In this document: piece by piece, positions 1 to 4,483 of the stretch
Numbering within the stretch: the first letter of the stretch is position 1
Layout of the letters: each line of letters begins with the position of its first letter
NCBI GenBank assembly: GCA_946534775.1
Contig: CAMNCZ010000076.1
Coordinates: forward strand, 1-6,076
Direction of reading: 5' to 3'
From: an uncultured Eubacteriaceae bacterium
GTDB taxonomy: Bacteria; Bacillota; Clostridia; Lachnospirales; CAG-274
DNA length: 6,076 nt
Translations under genes and position numbers: made by a program
Notes under the pieces: generated by a model
What the model was told of the DNA's origin: nothing
Databases searched by the model: none
What the model saw: only the letters and a program-made list of their open reading frames with translations

Positions 1-68
1 GCCGAGTGCAATCCCCGAAGGGGATCGGGTTTGCTTTAGCAAATCCCGACTAAGTTGCGCGTTTCGGC
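1..68. repeat. Structured intergenic repeat, copy 0 (possibly cut by the window edge)
   Basis: The stretch folds as a closed multi-branch structure. An outer stem GCCGA (1-5)/TCGGC (64-68), reinforced by GCAA (8-11)/TTGC (55-58), encloses two hairpins. These are ATCCCC-GAA-GGGGAT (11-25) and an imperfect hairpin with arms 25-35 and 38-49 (one bulged T). The second hairpin ends in CCCGACT, as does the last hairpin of the copy at 2024-2127. No gene is visible here. It is probably a non-coding, MITE-like or RNA-structured repeat, but membership of one family with the other copies rests on shape and short shared words. Confidence 0.4.
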
Positions 69-85
69 TTAGCTGTCTGCCGTCT

Positions 86-202
86 ATACATTTGCGAACG
101 CGCCGGCAAAGCCTCTCCTTTTAGGAGAGGTGGATGCCGCAGGCAGACGGAGAGGTTATAGGACTTCGTCAGAAGTCCGTCGTATTTCGTAGCGTAAATG
201 AT
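86..202. repeat. Structured intergenic repeat, copy 1, with near-inverted ends
   Basis: Three hairpins lie in a row. The first has arms CCTCTCCT (112-119) and AGGAGAGG (123-130). The second is a small TGCC-GCA-GGCA hairpin (135-145), followed by GACGG. The third is GGACTTC (161-167)/GAAGTCC (172-178). The outer sequences CATTTGCG (90-97) and CGTAAATG (193-200) are imperfect inverted repeats that could close the whole. The order of hairpins and the words GCAGACGG and AGGTT recur in the copy at 2024-2127. It lies just downstream of the dehydratase gene. Read on the minus strand, its hairpins lack a T-run, so it is not a canonical intrinsic terminator for that operon. Confidence 0.5.
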
Positions 203-218
203 AATTTTCAGAAGGTCC

Positions 219-1193
219 TTACGGTCTTTGGCTGTCAAAGCAACCGAGAAAACGGTATTCAAAGCCCTCGGTTTTTGTGATATTTTCGTAAGCCTCGTAA
301 GAACAGTCAGCGCACTCTATAAGATAGTTGTAACAGCCGAGTTCCGTCTTTTGCGGTCTGTCGTGTAAAGCGACAAGAACAGCGCCCTCGCTTTGCATTT
401 TGGCCATAAGTTTCGGCAGATCTTCCGCCTTTCCCGATGCGATAAAGGCAAGCCTCTCTCTTGTATCGGTATTTGCGTTTTCAAGTGTCAGCACATAAAA
501 TCTTGTCCTGTTTAAATCGTTATTTTGTATATTCGATGCTAAAATTTTCAGCCCGTACACATCCGCGCAGCCCGCCGATGCTATTGCCGCAAAGCTTTTA
601 TCGCCGCTTTGCGAAACCGTCTTTGCCCCCTCCGCGGTGCTTGATACTTCGATAACCTCGGCATCGGGAAGGTTGTTTTCAAGATATTCCTTACCCTGCG
701 CAATGCCCTGTTTATGCGAATAAACGGTTTTTATATCGCTTAGTTCCGCCTCGGGCAAAACAAGCAGATTTTGATTTATGGGCAGTTCAATTTCTCCGAC
801 AACATTTACCTGCACATTCTTTATCACGGCATCAACATAATCTATGACCGCACCGCCGATGGTGTTTTCCTGCGGTATGACCGCATAATCCGTTTCTCTG
901 TTTATCAGTGCCGCAACAGTGTCGTCAACCGTTTTGTAGGGGACACAATTGCCCTCTCCTCCGAAAAATTTGCCGCAGGCTTCCTGCGTATATGTGCCCT
1001 CGGGGCCGAGATACCCTATTGCCGCGTCCGTGTAAGACGGAGTTTCAGCGGCTTTTTCGGGCTGTATTTCCGATTGAGCTTCCGATCGGACCTCAGATCG
1101 AACTTCGGGGGAGGTTTTGGAACAGCCCGTTATCGATACCAATGCCAGGCACATTAAAACGGCCGTTATCTTTCTTTTAATTATGTGGTGCAT
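219..1193 (-). CDS. Predicted lipoprotein prephenate dehydratase with C-terminal ACT-like domain
   Basis: 324 aa. The family converts prephenate to phenylpyruvate in phenylalanine synthesis, normally in the cytoplasm. Residues 1-24 form a lipoprotein signal (HHIIKRK, hydrophobic core, lipobox ITGC with Cys24), then an SE[VAI][RQ]-repeat tether to about residue 50. The dehydratase domain (about 58-236) shows GYLGPEGTYTQEA (60-72), IPQENTIGGAV (106-116), SHKQGIAQ (159-166), STAEGA (185-190) and NRTRF (228-232). Glu109, Asn110, Ser159, Gln166 and Thr230 align with E. coli PheA Glu159, Asn160, Ser208, Gln215 and Thr278, so catalysis looks possible. The ACT-like part (about 247-318) ends in LGCFD, like PheA LGCYP, but has HDRP where PheA has the phenylalanine-binding ESRP. 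The ATG at 1193 is chosen because AAGGAG (1205-1210) precedes it; the longer reading starts at GTG 1217, inside which that site lies. Second gene of a two-gene operon, 27 nt after the upstream lipoprotein. The family call is firm; outer-face location is inferred from the signal. Confidence 0.88.
   Translation of the reverse strand: MHHIIKRKITAVLMCLALVSITGCSKTSPEVRSEVRSEAQSEIQPEKAAETPSYTDAAIGYLGPEGTYTQEACGKFFGGEGNCVPYKTVDDTVAALINRETDYAVIPQENTIGGAVIDYVDAVIKNVQVNVVGEIELPINQNLLVLPEAELSDIKTVYSHKQGIAQGKEYLENNLPDAEVIEVSSTAEGAKTVSQSGDKSFAAIASAGCADVYGLKILASNIQNNDLNRTRFYVLTLENANTDTRERLAFIASGKAEDLPKLMAKMQSEGAVLVALHDRPQKTELGCYNYLIECADCSYEAYENITKTEGFEYRFLGCFDSQRP
1069..1107. repeat. 12-nt imperfect tandem repeats encoding the lipoprotein tether
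   Basis: About three diverged 12-nt units beginning TCCGAT/TCAGAT (1069-1080, 1081-1092, 1093-1104) plus a partial unit. They encode the SEVR/SEAQ/SEIQ four-residue repeat just after the lipidation cysteine. Because the unit is a multiple of three, copy-number change would lengthen or shorten the tether without a frameshift. Confidence 0.65.
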
Positions 1194-1201
1194 ATTCGGC
1201 A

Positions 1202-1213
1202 CTTCTCCTTTCC
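1202..1213 (-). promoter_or_regulatory. Ribosome binding site that sets the dehydratase start
   Basis: The minus strand reads GGAAAGGAGAAG, with the AAGGAG core 11 nt before the ATG at 1193-1191. A longer in-frame reading from GTG at 1217 would place this Shine-Dalgarno inside the coding sequence and has no ribosome site of its own. Confidence 0.8.
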
Positions 1214-1220
1214 GCACTGC

Positions 1221-1874
1221 TTACAACTCGTTTTCGGACAGATATTGCTTTATTTCCTCGACAAGTTCGTCGCCGTCGTAGTTTTTGAAAATTTTTATCA
1301 TTGCCCCGCTTATCATCGGGTTTATCTCCATACCCGCTTCCACCGCACGGGTGTCGGTCTTAAAGCCGTAGCAGCGCTTTCCGCTTGCATAAGCAATGCC
1401 CAGTTCAACGCAGGCGCCCTCGTCGGGGGCTCTGCCGTCTATGTTCATAAATATAATATCGGCCTTCTTCACTTCGCCCTCATCAAGGGAAAAAATCATT
1501 TTTGTCATTTCGTCCTCCGTTTTTCCCTCCAATAAAGCGGCTTCTATGCCGTCACGCTGCGGCAAAAACACCTCGTATCCACATTCTTCAAGTGCGTGAG
1601 TTATTTTTAAATTAAACTCCTTTTCGCCCTGATTGAACAACGGCCCCGCCAGATATACCCTTTTGCCGTTTCCGATGTTTTCCGATGTTTTCACAGTGTT
1701 TTCTTCCTCCGCTGCATTCTCATTTTCCGCCGCTTCCGTTACGTTTTCGGAAACCGCCCCGCCCGCGGCACCGCCGCCCGCATCGCAGCCCGTAAACGAA
1801 AGCAGCGTTACCGCACATATCGATACACATATCATTCTTGTAAGCGTAGATCCCCGCAATATCGTTCTTTTCAT
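1221..1874 (-). CDS. Predicted lipoprotein nucleoside 2-deoxyribosyltransferase-like enzyme
   Basis: 217 aa. The family moves 2-deoxyribose between nucleobases, or hydrolyses the nucleoside, and is normally a cytoplasmic protein of about 150-170 aa. Here residues 1-30 are a lipoprotein signal (MKR, hydrophobic core, FTGC with Cys30), followed by a Gly/Ala/Glu/Asn-rich tether to about residue 70. The catalytic domain opens with KRVYLAGPLF (71-80), the usual first strand, and continues with DIIFMNIDGRAPDEGACVE (139-157) and LGIAYASGKRCYGFKTD (158-174). Glu157 sits where the nucleophilic Glu of characterised members lies (Glu98 in the Lactobacillus enzyme), and Asp146 and Asp151 fit the substrate-binding loop. 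NPMISGAM (185-192) matches the family's late Asn-Met-Ile segment. The start at 1874 is preferred because AAGGGGTG lies 9 nt upstream; the ATG at 1880 is too close and the one at 1895 lies upstream of that ribosome site. First gene of the operon. Substrate is unknown; outer-face location is inferred. Confidence 0.83.
   Translation of the reverse strand: MKRTILRGSTLTRMICVSICAVTLLSFTGCDAGGGAAGGAVSENVTEAAENENAAEEENTVKTSENIGNGKRVYLAGPLFNQGEKEFNLKITHALEECGYEVFLPQRDGIEAALLEGKTEDEMTKMIFSLDEGEVKKADIIFMNIDGRAPDEGACVELGIAYASGKRCYGFKTDTRAVEAGMEINPMISGAMIKIFKNYDGDELVEEIKQYLSENEL
1671..1690. repeat. Exact 10-bp tandem duplication inside the lipoprotein tether
   Basis: TCCGATGTTT occurs twice back to back (1671-1680 and 1681-1690) in the region coding for the tether at about residues 64-70. 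Ten is not a multiple of three, so gain or loss of a unit would shift the frame and remove the enzyme domain. Confidence 0.7.
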
Positions 1875-1881
1875 ATACATA

Positions 1882-1889
1882 CACCCCTT
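1882..1889 (-). promoter_or_regulatory. Ribosome binding site that sets the deoxyribosyltransferase start
   Basis: The minus strand reads AAGGGGTG, ending 7 nt before the ATG at 1874-1872 (9 nt from the last G of the GGGG run). Of three in-frame ATGs, at 1895, 1880 and 1874, only the last has workable spacing. Confidence 0.7.
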
Positions 1890-1945
1890 TTGCATTAATT
1901 TTTATCGTAAATTTGCCATTCACGATATAACGTGTCTATATTTGA

Positions 1946-1975
1946 ATTATAGCATAAATATATATGTCCCTGCAA
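1946..1975 (-). promoter_or_regulatory. Sigma-A type promoter with extended -10 for the lipoprotein operon
   Basis: Read on the minus strand: -35 TTGCAG (1975-1970), an 18-nt spacer, and a perfect -10 TATAAT (1951-1946) preceded by TGC, an extended -10. Expected transcription start is near 1939, giving a leader of about 65 nt. No operator palindrome or riboswitch is obvious in the leader. Confidence 0.8.
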
Positions 1976-2023
1976 CATAATTTTACGGTAAGTTGTTGGG
2001 GGAGTTTGCGGTGATAAAGTTAG

Positions 2024-2127
2024 TAGGCAAGGCGGCTACGGCGGCTGCCTGCCCTGAAAGGGAATGGGGACCGTCGCAGACGGTGGAAGGGTTTAGGGCT
2101 TTCCAAAAGCCCGACTGCGCCTGCCCA
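2024..2127. repeat. Structured intergenic repeat, copy 2, between divergent promoters
   Basis: Three hairpins in series: CCCT-GAA-AGGG (2052-2062), CCGTC-GCA-GACGG (2071-2083) and GGGCTTT-CCA-AAAGCCC (2096-2112). Flanking arms GGCAAGGCG (2026-2034) and CGCCTGCC (2119-2126) can pair with one bulge and close the unit. The hairpin order matches copy 1 at 86-202, although several stems differ in sequence, which suggests selection on structure. It fills most of the gap between the two diverging promoters. GC content is clearly above the AT-rich promoters beside it. No convincing coding sequence lies here. Confidence 0.55.
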
Positions 2128-2174
2128 CGCAACACAAGTCAATTAACAGACTCGAGAACTCTCTCCCTAAAATA

Positions 2175-2203
2175 TTGCACAATAATACATTTTGTGCTAT
2201 AAT
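2175..2203 (+). promoter_or_regulatory. Sigma-A type promoter with extended -10 for the membrane operon
   Basis: -35 TTGCAC (2175-2180), a 17-nt spacer and a perfect TATAAT (2198-2203) preceded by TGC. Transcription should start near 2210, leaving a leader of about 27 nt before the ATG at 2237. It closely resembles the divergent promoter at 1946-1975 (TTGCAG and TGC-TATAAT). Confidence 0.82.
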
Positions 2204-2223
2204 CAAACAGGAAAATATTTTAC

Positions 2224-2230
2224 GGGAGGA
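2224..2230 (+). promoter_or_regulatory. Ribosome binding site for the four-helix membrane protein
   Basis: GGGAGGA lies 6 nt before the ATG at 2237 and decides this start over an in-frame ATG at 2192, which would overlap the -10 box and precede the transcription start. Confidence 0.85.
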
Positions 2231-2236
2231 ATATTT

Positions 2237-2809
2237 ATGGCTGCCGAAAACGACCCAAGGCAGGTAAAATACAGGCTTATGACGCATAATATGACAATAA
2301 GCGCAACCGCGGTCATCGCCTTCGGGGCGTGGAGTATACTGCGCTCGGTGTTGTATTTTACGCTGCATCACGTTGATTTTGTTGCTATGATGGACGCGGA
2401 ATTTTCCGATAACCTGTCACAGTTGGGGGAAAACGCGCACACGGCGACAAATATAGTCGCTTACTGCGTATTTTTGTCGTTTCTTATTTTTGAACTGCTG
2501 TTAAGGCTGTATGTCGGTCGTTCGGCCATTACCGACGCAAAAATGCGCAAAAAAAAGACCGTTTTATATATAATTATCGCTATATTTATGGGCATAAGCC
2601 TTGTTTCGGGCTTTATTTCCGAGGTTGCCGTGTCATTTTCCGATGATATTACGGAACGTATCTTCTCGGAACTTATGGCATCTTCCGTTATCGACCTGAC
2701 ATCGGGCTTTGCCTGCCTTGAACTTGCCTTCAGCGCCATAGCCGCCAGGGGCTATCGAAAAAAACTGCGTGCCGAAGGAAAAATGCCGACTAAAGCGGGG
2801 GAAAAGTAA
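2237..2809 (+). CDS. Four-helix membrane protein of unknown function
   Basis: 190 aa; I do not recognise a named family. Four hydrophobic segments are visible: about 20-44 (MTISATAVIAFGAWSILRSV onward), 72-92 (after NAHTA, ending LLLRLYVG), 107-130 (TVLYIIIAIFMGISLVSGF) and 150-170. The short loop after segment 2 is basic (RSAITDAKMRKKK), as is the tail (YRKKLRAEGK), so by the positive-inside rule that loop and the C-terminus face the cytoplasm. There is no signal peptide and no charged catalytic motif in the membrane segments. It leads a three-gene operon with its own strong promoter 34 nt upstream, and its stop lies 2 nt before the next start, so translation is probably coupled. The LRLYVGRSA segment is reminiscent of small membrane proteins common in clostridia, but that is memory, not a demonstrated match. 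Confidence 0.8.
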   Translation: MAAENDPRQVKYRLMTHNMTISATAVIAFGAWSILRSVLYFTLHHVDFVAMMDAEFSDNLSQLGENAHTATNIVAYCVFLSFLIFELLLRLYVGRSAITDAKMRKKKTVLYIIIAIFMGISLVSGFISEVAVSFSDDITERIFSELMASSVIDLTSGFACLELAFSAIAARGYRKKLRAEGKMPTKAGEK

Positions 2810-2811
2810 CT

Positions 2812-3909
2812 ATGCAAAAAGATTTTCATTATTACGCCACATACTGTGCCGCTTATCTTGCGGGCTTTTCGCACGAGGAAAGTCTGGCGGTGTGCTACAG
2901 TGCGCAGTTTGTCGATGAATGTTCCCTGACGCTGCTCAAAAAGATAGGCGCCCCGCAGAACGCGGCGACCACGCAGCTGCAAATGGAACTTATGAACGCA
3001 AGGACTGACCTGATAGGCAGACAGAATATCACGAGGATATGGTCGTCTTTTCATTTTCTGCCCGTTGATCTGTATGTTCACATAAAGGGCGGCAGGCTGT
3101 ACCGCGACAGGTATCGTCTTATCTGCGGCCCAAACGGCGAGTTGGTCGAAGAAACGGTAAAACTTGCAAAAAACAGCAGTTTACAGGCTGTCGGCATTGC
3201 GATGCACGTTCTTGCGGACACCTGGGCGCACCGCTGTTTTGCAGGCACGCCGTCACTGGTCATAAACGACACGAACGCCGATTTTTACGAGGTAGACAGC
3301 GAAAACAACCGCAAACGAATATATTTTTACGAAAACATCAAAGCGGGCGACAATATCGAGGCGGGAAAATATATACGCACCGTCTATCATACCGATGAAA
3401 ACTCCATAATGAACCTTGGCCACGGCAGGGCGGGACATCTGCCCGACTACAGCTTTATGCGCTATGTTTATATGCCTGCCTGGGGCAATTACGAGGAGGT
3501 TTTCAAGGACAACCCCGCCGAATACTACAAGGCATTTTCGCAGATGGTATACGCTATGCGCTATCTGCGCGGCGAAGTACCGCAGTTTGCGAAAAAGCGC
3601 TATGCCGACGATATAATTGAACCATACGAAGCAAAGATACGCGGGATATTGTCACGCAGACAGCTTGATGCCTGCAAGGATTGGGAAAATTTCGGCACAG
3701 AACTTTCGGGCAGGGAGATACCGCCGTTTGACATAAGATCGTTCCAGACCGAGTATCTTAATGCGCCGCCCGACAAAAAGGCCGAAACGGACGCAGGCAG
3801 GTTTTTCGCCGCGGCCGAAACGCAAAAAGGTATGGTAACGGACAGTATCTACGCTTCGGGCAATCTATTGGCGGGTTTCAGCAAACGAGTAAGGGGTGAG
3901 GCAAAATGA
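2812..3909 (+). CDS. DUF6765-like protein, possibly with a zinc phospholipase C-like helical fold
   Basis: 365 aa, soluble, with no signal peptide. It opens with DFHYYATYCAAYLAGFSHEE (4-23) and YSAQFVDEC (29-37), the pattern I associate with DUF6765 (an N-terminal aromatic/His segment, then a Gln-Phe-Val-Asp helix). The centre has His132-x3-Asp136-x3-His140 in HVLADTWAH and then GHGRAGHLPDY (203-213). His/Asp spacing of this kind recalls the metal ligands of zinc-dependent phospholipase C and S1/P1 nuclease helical folds, so a metal hydrolase is a reasonable guess; neither substrate nor metal is shown. The C-terminal third (about 230-365) is charged and helical without clear motifs. The start lies 2 nt after the upstream stop, with GGGGGAAAA as a loose ribosome site, which suggests coupling. 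The last codons overlap the next gene by 4 nt. Flanking membrane proteins on both sides suggest work at the membrane, by inference only. Confidence 0.8.
   Translation: MQKDFHYYATYCAAYLAGFSHEESLAVCYSAQFVDECSLTLLKKIGAPQNAATTQLQMELMNARTDLIGRQNITRIWSSFHFLPVDLYVHIKGGRLYRDRYRLICGPNGELVEETVKLAKNSSLQAVGIAMHVLADTWAHRCFAGTPSLVINDTNADFYEVDSENNRKRIYFYENIKAGDNIEAGKYIRTVYHTDENSIMNLGHGRAGHLPDYSFMRYVYMPAWGNYEEVFKDNPAEYYKAFSQMVYAMRYLRGEVPQFAKKRYADDIIEPYEAKIRGILSRRQLDACKDWENFGTELSGREIPPFDIRSFQTEYLNAPPDKKAETDAGRFFAAAETQKGMVTDSIYASGNLLAGFSKRVRGEAK
3891..3899 (+). promoter_or_regulatory. Ribosome binding site for the HdeD-like gene, inside the upstream gene
   Basis: AAGGGGTGA lies 6 nt before the ATG at 3906 and within the last codons of the DUF6765-like gene. 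The start and the upstream stop share the four bases ATGA (3906-3909), a classic sign of coupled translation. Confidence 0.75.
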
Positions 3910-4439
3910 CGGCAGTAAAGCGTGTGAGCAGCTTTTTTGCGGGCTTATTTATGGTATATACAGCTATACTATTCACTTTGGCGCCCGATGATGCGCTTTC
4001 CCTTGTAATGTTTTTTATGTCGCTTGCCCTGCTGTTTACGGGCATAAGGATGTTTTTCTACTACTTTACACTTGCACGCCACAAAACGGGCGGCCTTGCG
4101 GTGCTTTACCGCGCGGCGGTCATCTTTGATGCAGGCCTTTTTGCGATAGACCTGCCCGACTTTCCGCTGGTGTATGTAATGATATACCTTGCCGCAATAC
4201 ACGCAGTTGCGGGCATAGCCGCAATTTTAAAGGCGCTTGAATCCAAACGGCTTGAAGCCCCGTCCTGGAAACTCAACCTTGTCCACGGCATAGGCAGTAC
4301 ATCGATAGCGCTGCTTTGCCTGTTTTACTCAAAATCGGTGCGCATAGCGGTATATATCTATTCTGCGGGTCTGTTTTATTCGGGGATAATCCGCATTATA
4401 CAGGCATTTCGCAAAACCCAAAATATTTATGTGCAATAA
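3906..4439 (+). CDS. Six-helix HdeD/DUF308-like membrane protein
   Basis: 177 aa with six hydrophobic segments at about 9-26, 32-54, 66-83, 88-110, 124-142 and 146-168, joined by very short loops. This matches the size and layout of HdeD/DUF308 proteins, which are built from three helix pairs with Gly-containing helices (FTGIRMFFYYF at 44-54 and YSGIIRIIQAF at 158-168 look like repeats of one unit). E. coli HdeD is linked to acid resistance at high cell density; most bacterial relatives have no proven role. Basic residues at 57-60 (ARHK), 114-115 (KR) and the end (RKTQN) suggest a cytoplasmic C-terminus. Last gene of the three-gene operon, overlapping the upstream stop by 4 nt and followed 3 nt later by a terminator stem. 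The membrane topology is firm; the family assignment is moderate. Confidence 0.7.
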   Translation: MTAVKRVSSFFAGLFMVYTAILFTLAPDDALSLVMFFMSLALLFTGIRMFFYYFTLARHKTGGLAVLYRAAVIFDAGLFAIDLPDFPLVYVMIYLAAIHAVAGIAAILKALESKRLEAPSWKLNLVHGIGSTSIALLCLFYSKSVRIAVYIYSAGLFYSGIIRIIQAFRKTQNIYVQ

Positions 4440-4442
4440 AAA

Positions 4443-4469
4443 AACGCGGAGAACAAAAGCCTCCGCGTT
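4443..4469. terminator. Bidirectional intrinsic terminator between convergent units
   Basis: The stem AACGCGGAG (4443-4451)/CTCCGCGTT (4461-4469) has a 9-nt loop. On the plus strand it is followed by TATTTTTATTT. On the minus strand the A-run at 4438-4444 becomes a U-run. It can therefore end both the membrane operon, whose stop is 3 nt upstream, and the convergent aminotransferase transcript, whose stop is 14 nt away. Confidence 0.88.
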
Positions 4470-4483
4470 ATTTTTATTTATAA

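Noticed and set aside
1..202. CRISPR array or tRNA-like cluster from the repeated hairpins
   Set aside because: There are no regularly spaced identical repeats with unique spacers, and no cloverleaf with the conserved tRNA bases.
1194..1217. Longer start for the dehydratase lipoprotein (GTG at 1217)
   Set aside because: The AAGGAG ribosome site lies within this extension, and the extra residues would precede the signal peptide.
771..1535. Several plus-strand open frames of 90-128 codons opposite the two lipoprotein genes
   Set aside because: They are antisense shadows of genes with clear conserved motifs, without ribosome sites or recognisable protein features.
1875..1895. Longer start for the deoxyribosyltransferase lipoprotein (ATG at 1895)
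   Set aside because: The extension contains the AAGGGG ribosome site itself; the ATG at 1874 has proper spacing.
1993..2202. A 69-codon open frame on the plus strand across the intergenic repeat
   Set aside because: It starts without a ribosome site, runs through the hairpin repeat and ends inside the -10 promoter region; its composition follows the repeat, not a protein.
2192..2236. Longer start for the four-helix membrane protein
   Set aside because: It would begin within the promoter, upstream of the expected transcription start; GGGAGGA points to 2237.
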